A model generated the notes under the pieces. The model had not been told where the DNA came from. It was given only the letters and a program-made list of their open reading frames with translations, and did not search any database. A DNA stretch of 10,040 nt from Pseudomonadota bacterium (GTDB taxonomy: Bacteria; Pseudomonadota; Alphaproteobacteria; Rhizobiales; Hyphomicrobiaceae): positions 1 to 10,040 of the forward strand of contig JAEYYQ010000405.1 of the NCBI GenBank assembly GCA_023428365.1. Direction: 5' to 3'. How positions within the stretch are numbered: position 1 is the first letter of the stretch; every line of letters begins with the position of its first letter. Below, piece after piece: positions 1 to 6,837 of this stretch. Made by a program: the position numbers and the translations under genes.

Positions 1-638
1 TGGAAAAGGTGATCGACGGCGAAATCGGCGCGGACCTGTTGAAAAAGCTATCGGATCATCCCACGGCCGGGCTGATCGGCCTGTGCTACATGAACTCCGG
101 CACACGTAACGTTTACAACTCCAAAAAGCCGATTACAGCCGTTGAGGATCTCAAGGGTCTTAAGATCCGCATGATGGGCAATCCGGTGTTCGTCGATACC
201 ATGAATGCGCTCGGTGGCAACGGCGTCGCGATGGGCTTCGACCAGCTCATCAACGGCATGCAGACCGGCGTTGTGGACGGCGCAGAAAACAATGAGCCGT
301 CGTATGAAAGCGGCCAGCATTATCGCTACGCGAAATATTACTCGCGCACCGGCCACTTGATCATTCCGGAAATCCTGGTGTTCTCAAAGCGCACCTGGAA
401 CAGTCTGTCCAAGGAAGATCAGGCGCTTATCATGAAGTTCTCGCAAGAAGCTCAGAAGGAGCAGCGGCAGCTTTGGTACGCTCGCGAGAAAGAGTCGATC
501 GATAAGCTGAAAGCTGCGGGCGTCGAAATCAATGACATCGCAGATCGCACGCCATTCCAGAAAGCGGTAAAGCCCGTTTGGGATAAGCATGGAGCGAGCC
601 ATGCGGCGCTGATCGACCGAATTCAGGCCGTCAAGTAA
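1..638 (+). CDS. dctP: TRAP transporter solute-binding protein, DctP family (5' truncated)
   Basis: This is the periplasmic receptor of a tripartite ATP-independent periplasmic (TRAP) transporter. It captures an organic acid and delivers it to the DctQM membrane complex. The reading frame is already open at base 3 and ends with TAA at 636-638, so about 212 residues are visible. The family usually has about 320-340, so the signal peptide and most of the first lobe lie outside the window. Visible family features are the segment ITAVEDLKGLKIRMMGNPVF, whose Arg (codon 168-170) matches the conserved Arg that salt-bridges the substrate carboxylate, then GVVDGAENNEPSY and the C-terminal LSKEDQALI helix region. 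dctQ and dctM follow in the same direction, which supports the call. The ligand is unknown; the ENN-xx-Y stretch occurs in some sugar-acid binders, but that is only a hint. The GTG at base 9 is an internal Val codon, not a start. Confidence 0.93.
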   Translation, partial: EKVIDGEIGADLLKKLSDHPTAGLIGLCYMNSGTRNVYNSKKPITAVEDLKGLKIRMMGNPVFVDTMNALGGNGVAMGFDQLINGMQTGVVDGAENNEPSYESGQHYRYAKYYSRTGHLIIPEILVFSKRTWNSLSKEDQALIMKFSQEAQKEQRQLWYAREKESIDKLKAAGVEINDIADRTPFQKAVKPVWDKHGASHAALIDRIQAVK

Positions 639-653
639 CTGCGCTCAGTCTGG

Positions 654-688
654 GCCAGCCACCGCAATAGAATAAGTTAGTGGCTGGC
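654..688 (+). promoter_or_regulatory. Intercistronic stem-loop between dctP and dctQ
   Basis: A perfect 9-bp inverted repeat (GCCAGCCAC at 654-662, GTGGCTGGC at 680-688) encloses a 17-nt loop just after the dctP stop. No run of T follows, so it is not a standard intrinsic terminator. In operons that make more binding protein than membrane subunit, such hairpins often protect the 3' end of the binding-protein message or cause partial termination. That role is inferred here. The hairpin ends 8 nt before the dctQ Shine-Dalgarno sequence. Confidence 0.5.
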
Positions 689-696
689 ACCCTATC

Positions 697-702
697 GGGG
701 AG
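697..702 (+). promoter_or_regulatory. Ribosome binding site of dctQ
   Basis: GGGGAG lies 6 nt upstream of the ATG at 709, a good Shine-Dalgarno match and spacing. It fixes the dctQ start and shows that dctQ has its own initiation signal rather than relying on coupling to dctP, whose stop is 70 nt upstream. Confidence 0.6.
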
Positions 703-708
703 TCCTAA

Positions 709-1233
709 ATGCGCGCTGCCTATTTCCGGGCGATGGACCTTCTCCATCGTGCCTGCTTGATTGGTGCTGGCATTGCACTGGTTGTCATCACGCTCATTAT
801 CCCTTGGGGCGTTTTCACACGCTACATTTTGAATAGCGCTTCGTCCTGGCCAGAACCCTTGGCGATTTTGCTGATGATCGTGCTGTCTTTCCTATCGGCG
901 GTCGTCTGCTATAGCGAGCATATCCATCTCGCCGTGGGAATGCTGCCCAACACTCTGACCGGATCGGCCCGCACAGCACTGGGAATCGTGATCGAGGCAG
1001 GCATGGCAGGAATGAACCTGTTCCTGCTCTACTACGGCATCAATCTGGTCAAGCAGACCTGGTATCAGTCGATCGCCGAGTTTCCTGTCGTCTCGGTCGG
1101 CGTTTCGTATCTTCCCATTCCAATCTGCGGTCTGATTACGCTTCTGTTTATCATCGAGCGCTTCATGAAGGGCGACTGGTTCCCGGCCCCGCACGCGCCG
1201 GATGATGAACTGAACACCATTTCAGCCGAATAG
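709..1233 (+). CDS. dctQ: TRAP transporter small permease subunit, DctQ family
   Basis: This is the small integral membrane subunit of the TRAP transporter. It pairs with DctM in the inner membrane and helps dock the loaded binding protein. The 174 residues match the usual size of the family. Four hydrophobic segments are visible at about residues 14-35, 49-69, 88-111 and 131-151. The family pattern WGVFTRYILNSASSWPEPLA at 33-52, with a Trp-x-Glu-Pro turn before the second helix, is present. The C-terminal tail after about residue 155 is polar. The start has a good GGGGAG site. dctM begins 18 nt after the stop, so the two are almost certainly co-transcribed and co-translated in similar amounts. 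Sequence conservation in this subunit is low, so the call rests on topology, size and the position between dctP and dctM. Confidence 0.93.
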   Translation: MRAAYFRAMDLLHRACLIGAGIALVVITLIIPWGVFTRYILNSASSWPEPLAILLMIVLSFLSAVVCYSEHIHLAVGMLPNTLTGSARTALGIVIEAGMAGMNLFLLYYGINLVKQTWYQSIAEFPVVSVGVSYLPIPICGLITLLFIIERFMKGDWFPAPHAPDDELNTISAE

Positions 1234-1251
1234 CAGAGCCCAGAGTTCATC

Positions 1252-2538
1252 ATGGACGCCTTCGTACTCATCGGCTCATTCATTGTCGCCTGCCTTCTCG
1301 GCATGCCCGTCGCATACGCCTTGGGCCTGGCAGCCGTGGTCGGCGCGCTCTGGATCGACATCCCGCTCGAGGCCATCGCCCTGAAAACCTCGGATGGCAT
1401 GGATGACTTTCCGCTCCTCGCCATTCCGTTCTTCATTCTCGCCGGCGCCATTATGGGCGAGGGCGGCATGGCCTCCCGCATCGTCAATCTGGCCAAGGTC
1501 TTCGTCGGCTTCATTCGCGGCGGCCTCGCGCTGGTGAACCTGCTGGCGTCGTCCATGTTCGGAGCGATCTCCGGCTCATCGGTCGCCGACACAGCCTCGA
1601 TCGGCTCGGTCATGATTCCGCAGATGGTCAAGGCCGGCTATCCCCGGCTGTTCGCGGTCAGCGTCACCGTTTCCGGTTCTCTGCAACCTCTGCTGCTGCC
1701 GCCCAGCCACAACATGGTGATCTATTCTCTCGCCGCCGGCGGCACTGTTTCGGTCGCGCACTTGTTCATCGGCGGCATCATTCCAGGCCTACTTTTATGC
1801 CTCGGCTTGATGAGCCTTGTTCTGATCTTCGCCTATCGGAACAATCTTCCAAAGGGCGAGGTGATCCCGCTCGGGCAGGCTATCCGTATTGCAGGTGATG
1901 CGGTGTGGGGCTTGGTTACCGTCGTGATCATCATGGGCGGCATTCTGTCCGGCATCTTTACGCCGACGGAAAGCGCCGCAGTCGCCTGTATCTGGGCGTT
2001 TCTCGTGACCATGTTCATCTACCGAACCTATAAGTGGTCCGAGCTGCCCCTGTTGATTGGGCGCGTCGTTCGCACCGTGGGCATGGTCATGATCATGATC
2101 GGTTTCTCGATGTCGTTCGGCTACATGATGGCTCTGATGCGCGTGCCAGCAATGGCCGTCGAATTCTTCTCGACGATCGCGTCCGACAAGTACATGTTCC
2201 TTCTGTACGTAAACATCCTGCTGTTGGTTCTCGGCACCTTCATGGACTTGGCGCCGATGGTGCTGATCTGCACGCCGGTGTTCATGCCACTGCTGCAGAC
2301 TTACGGCATTGACCCGGTACACTTCGGCATCATCATGATCTTCAACCTTGGGATCGGTCTGCTGACGCCACCTGTCGGGCCAACACTCGCTGTCGGATGC
2401 GCCATAGGAAAAGTGTCCATGGAAGCCCTATCGCGCGCCATCCTGATCTTCTATGTACCGCTGATCGGTGTGCTCTTGATCGTCACCTATGTTCCGGCCC
2501 TGACGCTCTGGCTGCCAAATCTCCTGCTCGGCAAGTAG
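1252..2538 (+). CDS. dctM: TRAP transporter large permease subunit, DctM family
   Basis: This is the large transport subunit of the TRAP system. It moves the substrate across the inner membrane by an elevator-type mechanism driven by an ion gradient, in most studied members Na+. Its 428 residues are the typical length, and the protein is hydrophobic throughout with 11-12 likely helices. The inverted-repeat architecture is visible: GAISGSSVADTASIG at 104-118 in the first half, and GIFTPTESAAV at 234-244 with GLLTPPVGPTLAVG at 369-382 in the second. FMDLAPMVLICTPVFMP at 330-346 is also a family pattern. The loop after the first motif reads PPSHNMVIY (150-158); many DctM proteins have PPSxPMVIY, so His-Asn here marks a subfamily. 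The Shine-Dalgarno before ATG 1252 is weak (CAGAG-like), consistent with coupling to dctQ. A strong hairpin downstream ends the operon. Confidence 0.96.
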   Translation: MDAFVLIGSFIVACLLGMPVAYALGLAAVVGALWIDIPLEAIALKTSDGMDDFPLLAIPFFILAGAIMGEGGMASRIVNLAKVFVGFIRGGLALVNLLASSMFGAISGSSVADTASIGSVMIPQMVKAGYPRLFAVSVTVSGSLQPLLLPPSHNMVIYSLAAGGTVSVAHLFIGGIIPGLLLCLGLMSLVLIFAYRNNLPKGEVIPLGQAIRIAGDAVWGLVTVVIIMGGILSGIFTPTESAAVACIWAFLVTMFIYRTYKWSELPLLIGRVVRTVGMVMIMIGFSMSFGYMMALMRVPAMAVEFFSTIASDKYMFLLYVNILLLVLGTFMDLAPMVLICTPVFMPLLQTYGIDPVHFGIIMIFNLGIGLLTPPVGPTLAVGCAIGKVSMEALSRAILIFYVPLIGVLLIVTYVPALTLWLPNLLLGK

Positions 2539-2569
2539 GATCGGCCGCAGACCTTCCGTACGCTCGCAG

Positions 2570-2608
2570 ACAATGCCCGTGTGATCACAATGGTCACACG
2601 GGCATTGT
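2570..2608 (+). terminator. Long hairpin after dctM, probable transcription terminator
   Basis: ACAATGCCCGTGTGA at 2570-2584 and TCACACGGGCATTGT at 2594-2608 form a perfect 15-bp stem. It can continue inward with a U-G, a C-G and an A-U pair to a three-base CAA loop, giving 18 bp in all. It starts 32 nt after the dctM stop. The downstream bases (GCATTTACG) hold only a short T tract, so it may act as a Rho-independent terminator of modest strength or as an RNA 3' end stabiliser. Being nearly symmetrical, it could work on both strands. Confidence 0.65.
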
Positions 2609-2729
2609 GCATTTACGACGCACGATGACGAGCATCGGTGCGCGCAGATAGGCAGTAGACTACAATCTCGCTGCGATGCGACGGGCCTAGACTGTCATCG
2701 GCCACGTGTGTCGCCGGGCGCAGCTAGCC

Positions 2730-2734
2730 GGTGA
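2730..2734 (+). promoter_or_regulatory. Shine-Dalgarno that decides the patatin gene start
   Basis: GGTGA, which pairs with the 5' part of the anti-Shine-Dalgarno, ends 4 nt before ATG 2739, and GAGG overlaps it at 2733-2736. The longer GTG start at 2706 has no comparable site, so the ATG is preferred. Confidence 0.45.
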
Positions 2735-2738
2735 GGGA

Positions 2739-3824
2739 ATGACGAACAAGCGCGACGACTACGACACCGCGTGCACGCTTGAGCAAATTGCGGCGCGCGG
2801 CAATCGCAAGCCAATCAATCTCGCGCTGCAAGGCGGCGGAGCCCATGGCGCATTTGGCTGGGGTGTGCTCGATCGGCTGCTTGAGGATGACAGACTTGCG
2901 CTCGACGCCATCAGCGCCACAAGCGCCGGCGCAATGAATGCCGTGGTGATGGCCTACGGCGTATCGCTTGGCGGACGGGAAGGCGGGCGCGCGAAACTCA
3001 CAGAGTTCTGGCAAGCCGTAAGTGACGCGGGATGGCTATATAGCCCGGTTCGCAATTCGCCGTTGGAAAACTGGCTTGCAGTGAACCACATCGGCAGTGG
3101 CAGCTCGCCGTCTTTCAAAATGTTCATGGCGATGGTCAATTCATTCTCGCCATATGAACTGAACCCTCTGGATTTCAATCCGCTGAAAGACGTTCTCGAG
3201 AAGATCGTCGATTTCAACCGCTTGAGTCGCTGCCCACACGCAACGCGCTTGTTCCTCAGCGCCACCAATGTTCGAACCGGAAAAATCCGCGTTTTCGAAA
3301 ATTCTGAGATTGGCCTCGACGTCGTGCTCGCCTCAGCCTGCCTACCCTATATTTTCAAAGCCGTCGAAATTGACGATGAACATTATTGGGATGGCGGGTT
3401 CATGGGGAACCCCGCCATATTTCCACTGATTTACCGCGGCGCTTCTCGCGACGTCATCATCGTGCATATCAACCCGTTGGTCAGAAACAAACTTCCCGAA
3501 TCCGCACCTGAGATCTTCAATCGAATGAATGAGATTTCGTTCAATTCGTCACTGATGCGTGAAATGCGCGCGATCGCTTTCGTGTCCCGTTTGCTCGATG
3601 ACGGACAACTCGACACAAGTCATTACCGGCGGATGCTGATCCATTCGATCAGCGATGATGAGGAAATGAACCATCACAGCATCGAAAGCAAATTAAACCC
3701 GGACTGGACTTTCCTAACTCACCTGCGCGATGCCGGCCGCAAGGCCGCCGATACGTGGCTGAGTGAATGTTACGATAAAGTCGGCCGAACATCGACAATC
3801 GATATTTCCGCAACATTTATGTAG
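2739..3824 (+). CDS. Patatin-like phospholipase family protein
   Basis: This is a predicted serine lipid acyl hydrolase of the patatin family, which uses a Ser-Asp dyad to release fatty acids from phospholipids or other acyl esters. With the ATG start it has 361 residues. The oxyanion-hole loop GGGAHG is at residues 32-37, the nucleophile Ser62 lies in ATSAG, and the catalytic Asp218 lies in YWDGG, all in the usual order. The first Gly of the GxSxG elbow is Ala here; the rest of the site is intact. There is no obvious signal peptide or membrane helix, so it is probably cytoplasmic. A GTG start at 2706 would add 11 residues but has a worse ribosome site. The gene stands alone: the dctM hairpin lies upstream and a convergent gene ends 9 nt downstream. 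Substrate and role are not evident. Confidence 0.88.
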   Translation: MTNKRDDYDTACTLEQIAARGNRKPINLALQGGGAHGAFGWGVLDRLLEDDRLALDAISATSAGAMNAVVMAYGVSLGGREGGRAKLTEFWQAVSDAGWLYSPVRNSPLENWLAVNHIGSGSSPSFKMFMAMVNSFSPYELNPLDFNPLKDVLEKIVDFNRLSRCPHATRLFLSATNVRTGKIRVFENSEIGLDVVLASACLPYIFKAVEIDDEHYWDGGFMGNPAIFPLIYRGASRDVIIVHINPLVRNKLPESAPEIFNRMNEISFNSSLMREMRAIAFVSRLLDDGQLDTSHYRRMLIHSISDDEEMNHHSIESKLNPDWTFLTHLRDAGRKAADTWLSECYDKVGRTSTIDISATFM

Positions 3825-3833
3825 CTGTCGCCA

Positions 3834-6518
3834 TCAAGCTGCAGCCTGACCCGCCGTTACGGCTTTGGGCAAGGAAACGTTCTCTCGCGCACATAGCGCG
3901 CGCGCCTCTCTTGCGGGCAGCGGCCGGCTCCACCAGTAGCCTTGTGCTTCACAGCAGCCAACGGTCATCAGTTCCCGCAATTGCTCCTGCGTTTCGACTC
4001 CTTCGGCGATCGTCGTCATACCGAGACTGGACGCAAGCTCTGTAATGGCGCGAATAATCGCCATGCTGCCCGGAACGTGGCCGATTCCCTCTACGAACGA
4101 CCTGTCGATCTTTATGCTGTCGAACGGAAAGCGCATCAGATAGCTCAATGATGAGTAACCGGTTCCGAAATCGTCCATTGCGATGCGCAAGCCGAGACTG
4201 CGTAGCTCATGCAATTGCCTGAGGGCCTGCTTATCACCACGCAGCAGTGTGGACTCCGTGATTTCCAGGACGAGCCGATGCGCGGCGACGCCGGCCTCCG
4301 CCAATGCCTCCCTGACCTGCTGGACGAGGGCGCGGCTTCGAAATTGAAGTGGCGACAGATTGACGGAGACTTTTATGTGGTTCGGGAGTCGCGCCAGTTC
4401 GCGGCAGACTTCTCCCAACGCCCAATTCCCAATCTGCTCGATGAGCCCGATATCTTCCGCTACCGAAACGAAATCGGAGGGTGGCACCAGCCCCTTCTGA
4501 GGATGCCGCCAACGGATCAACGCCTCAAATCCACTGATCGCCTGAGAGTCAAGCCGGTATAGCGGCTGATAGTGAAGTTCGAATTGCCCTTCGTTCAGCC
4601 CTTGACGCAAGTCGACCTCCAAGAGCCTGCGTTGCCTGGATCTGGTCTGCATCTCCGGCTCATAAAACCGATAGACACACCGATCCGCAGCTTTGGCTTC
4701 CCAGAGGGCGAGATTCGCCGCCTGAAGCAGATCCTCGGCTGTCGTCGCATCTTTCATCGCCAGAGCAATACCGATGCTGGCGCTGATGGCGATGCTGTGA
4801 CCTTCGATGGTCAAGGGCTCGCTGAGTTTCTTGATGACGCTGTCCGCAAGCTCGGCGGCGTCACCTGTCCCGCCAATCCGTTGGGCGAGAGCAAATTCGT
4901 CCCCGCCGAGGCGCGCAACGATACCGCCCGGTCCGACGAGCAATTGCAAACGGCCGGCAACGACTTGCAATAATTTATCTCCGACGCTTTGTCCCAATGC
5001 GTCGTTTATGCTTCTGAAAAGATCAAGATTGATGCAGAGAACTGCAATCTCATTTTGTTGCGCAGAAGGTAAAAGAACGCGCTCCAGCATTTCGTGGAAC
5101 ATCGCTCTGTTCGCGAGCTTGGTCAGCGGATCGTGCCTGGAGAGATGATTGATCCGCGCCTCTGCCTGATGGCGATGTGTCACGTCGGCGAACGTGCGCA
5201 CAAAGCCTCCATCCGCCAGCAGCTGGCTTTGCACTTCCAGTACGGTTCCCTCATGCGTCGTCCACTCGTGCGTGGCCATCCGAGAAACCTCCGATCGCGC
5301 ACGCGTCTGCTGACCTAAACGCTGGATCACTCCCCAATCCGCCACGTCTCCACCCGCACGACGCTGATATTCGATCAGCTCCGTGTAGTCCGGAGGACGC
5401 TTGAGGTAGGAAGCAGGCAAACCAAGCAGCGTCACCGCCTGACGATTAATGACGGCCAGATGCCCATCGCCATCCACCATCATGATGCCTTGAGACATGT
5501 TGTTCAGCGTCAATTCCAATTCGCGCGATTTTGTTCGCGACCGCGCTTCGCTCCTCTGAAGAGCGCTGCGAATTCTTTCGAGGCTGATGGCATTTCGAGC
5601 TGCGAGCGCAGCCGAAATCAGCAGAACGAGGCTCAGCAAACCCGCAACGGCAAATGCAATACGATATCGAAGAATAAAGCCAGCGGAGTTCTCTTCATCT
5701 GCAGCGGTCACGGCGACGACCAAAGGGAGCTCTGTAAGCACCCGATAGGAAGTCACTTGTCCCCCGTTTGCACCCACCTCCAGATGCCAGAAAGAACTAC
5801 GGTTCTCCTTTTCCAGTTTCCTGAAAAGTGGCGTCTGCGAGAGGTCACTCCCGGGATCGGGGGCCCGGCCGTAGCTGAAACGAACGATGCCGTCGCGACC
5901 GATCAGCAAGCTGTCACTCTCTCCAATTGCCGGAGACGCATCGTTGGCCAATACCATGAGCGACGGATCCAGCGAGATCGCGATGACGCCGCCCCAGTTG
6001 CCGTCAGGCTTCTCGATTTTGCGTGTCAGCAGCACATGTCCTGCGTAAGCCTCAGGCGCCACAAGAGGCCGGCCAATGAAAAGGATGTCTGCAGGTTCGT
6101 TGGCATGTATGCGGAAGTATTCGGCTCCCGCCAGTGATGTCCCCCGATCCGGAGACGGAATGTTGCTCGCAAGAAGAATGCCGTTCTCGTCGATGATCGA
6201 AATCGTCGACCTCGCACTCAGACCCGCAGCGCCCTCAGACAGAATCTGAGACCAGCTTCCTTTGCCGGCATTGCGTGCATAACTGCTGCGCAGAGATCGG
6301 AGCGTGCGGTCGATCTTCTCAATGCGGCGGATCACACGCTCTTCGAGCACGTGAGCCACATGAGCGGTCTCACGGAAAATTTCTCCACGGACGTTCTCTC
6401 GTTCCATGGCGACGAGCGTGAAGGCAGCGCACCACACCAGAATGATGAGGCCCGCAATGCAAACCGAAGGACGGAACGTCGCAAAGGACTGGGAAGCCGA
6501 TTTCCAACGAAACATCAC
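3834..6518 (-). CDS. Membrane c-di-GMP protein: periplasmic sensor, PAS, GGDEF and EAL domains
   Basis: This 894-residue inner-membrane protein is predicted to control c-di-GMP in response to a periplasmic signal. A first membrane helix is at about 17-38, a periplasmic Cache/PDC-like region at 40-280, and a second helix at 284-307. A short helical linker without a clear HAMP domain, a PAS domain (about 333-450), GGDEF (456-620) and EAL (630-880) follow. The EAL domain keeps Glu665, Asn720, Glu752, Asp782-Asp783, Lys803, Glu839 and Gln859, so phosphodiesterase activity is expected. The GGDEF signature at 538-542 is intact. However, Asn497 replaces the first metal-binding Asp of the DxDxF pattern (Asp327 of PleD) and no RxxD I-site precedes the signature. 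Cyclase activity is therefore doubtful; the domain may bind GTP to activate EAL. The start is GTG 6518 or the adjacent ATG 6515; neither has a good ribosome site. Confidence 0.93.
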   Translation of the reverse strand: MMFRWKSASQSFATFRPSVCIAGLIILVWCAAFTLVAMERENVRGEIFRETAHVAHVLEERVIRRIEKIDRTLRSLRSSYARNAGKGSWSQILSEGAAGLSARSTISIIDENGILLASNIPSPDRGTSLAGAEYFRIHANEPADILFIGRPLVAPEAYAGHVLLTRKIEKPDGNWGGVIAISLDPSLMVLANDASPAIGESDSLLIGRDGIVRFSYGRAPDPGSDLSQTPLFRKLEKENRSSFWHLEVGANGGQVTSYRVLTELPLVVAVTAADEENSAGFILRYRIAFAVAGLLSLVLLISAALAARNAISLERIRSALQRSEARSRTKSRELELTLNNMSQGIMMVDGDGHLAVINRQAVTLLGLPASYLKRPPDYTELIEYQRRAGGDVADWGVIQRLGQQTRARSEVSRMATHEWTTHEGTVLEVQSQLLADGGFVRTFADVTHRHQAEARINHLSRHDPLTKLANRAMFHEMLERVLLPSAQQNEIAVLCINLDLFRSINDALGQSVGDKLLQVVAGRLQLLVGPGGIVARLGGDEFALAQRIGGTGDAAELADSVIKKLSEPLTIEGHSIAISASIGIALAMKDATTAEDLLQAANLALWEAKAADRCVYRFYEPEMQTRSRQRRLLEVDLRQGLNEGQFELHYQPLYRLDSQAISGFEALIRWRHPQKGLVPPSDFVSVAEDIGLIEQIGNWALGEVCRELARLPNHIKVSVNLSPLQFRSRALVQQVREALAEAGVAAHRLVLEITESTLLRGDKQALRQLHELRSLGLRIAMDDFGTGYSSLSYLMRFPFDSIKIDRSFVEGIGHVPGSMAIIRAITELASSLGMTTIAEGVETQEQLRELMTVGCCEAQGYWWSRPLPAREARALCARENVSLPKAVTAGQAAA

Positions 6519-6837
6519 ATCGATGATCCATAATCGCCACCTAGTCTTCAGTATTGGTGGAAATATTTAAATTTCAGCGAATATGACTGAACGGGTGGGC
6601 GCTGAAACGAGAACGGGCGGTTAACGAGGGGTAAACTCGCGCCGCGAAAATGCAGAACCGCCCCTGAAGTCCGTCGCTTCGACGCCTGCATCTGATTGTT
6701 TGAGGGCGCGCCGGGGTCCGGACGCCATAAGCCAGCCTCATAAGCAATTTTCTGGTCGCGATAACACAAGTTCCATATGTCCAGCGCCGCATGCGTGCTA
6801 GGCGAAGCGTCCCGCGATCAATCGAAGGCGCAATGTC
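6519..6837. other. Divergent intergenic region with no convincing gene
   Basis: About 320 bp separate the start of the GGDEF-EAL gene (-) from the aminotransferase gene (+), so promoters for both should lie here. The part nearest the GGDEF-EAL gene contains an AT-rich island, AAATATTTAAATTT at 6561-6574, made of overlapping palindromes. Beside it is a small inverted repeat, TTCAG-N9-CTGAA (6573-6591). These could be promoter or operator elements for the minus-strand gene, but I cannot assign clear -35/-10 boxes on either strand. The centre is GC-rich with short restriction-site-like palindromes. Open frames across it do not resemble known proteins. Confidence 0.5.
6537..6542 (-). promoter_or_regulatory. 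Strong Shine-Dalgarno facing an out-of-frame ATG upstream of the GGDEF-EAL gene
   Basis: On the minus strand AGGTGG lies 5 nt before an ATG at 6531-6529. That ATG is not in the frame of the GGDEF-EAL protein. It opens a 53-codon frame ending at 6370 that overlaps the protein's first 50 codons. The true start codons (6518 and 6515) have no comparable site. The site may drive a leader peptide, or be a chance match. Confidence 0.35.

Noticed and set aside
685..700. TGGCAC before dctQ, suggestive of a sigma-54 -24 element.
   Set aside because: The matching -12 element (TTGC at the right distance) is absent, and the TGGC is part of the stem-loop.
2661..2666. TACAAT as a possible -10 box for the patatin gene.
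   Set aside because: No -35-like hexamer is found 16-18 bp upstream (GTGCGC region), so the match is too weak to list as a promoter.
5460..6137. A 225-codon open frame on the plus strand inside the GGDEF-EAL gene.
   Set aside because: It is antisense to a gene with clear domains on the minus strand, its translation resembles no family, and its composition is that of a frame shadow.
6705..6723. Short GC palindromes GGCGCGCC and GTCCGGAC in the intergenic region.
   Set aside because: Eight-base palindromes are expected by chance in GC-rich DNA and they form no stable larger structure that I can see.
6548..6769. A 73-codon minus-strand frame in the divergent intergenic region, the only sizeable frame fully inside it.
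   Set aside because: There is no family resemblance and it would occupy the expected promoter region of the GGDEF-EAL gene; I could not support it as a gene.
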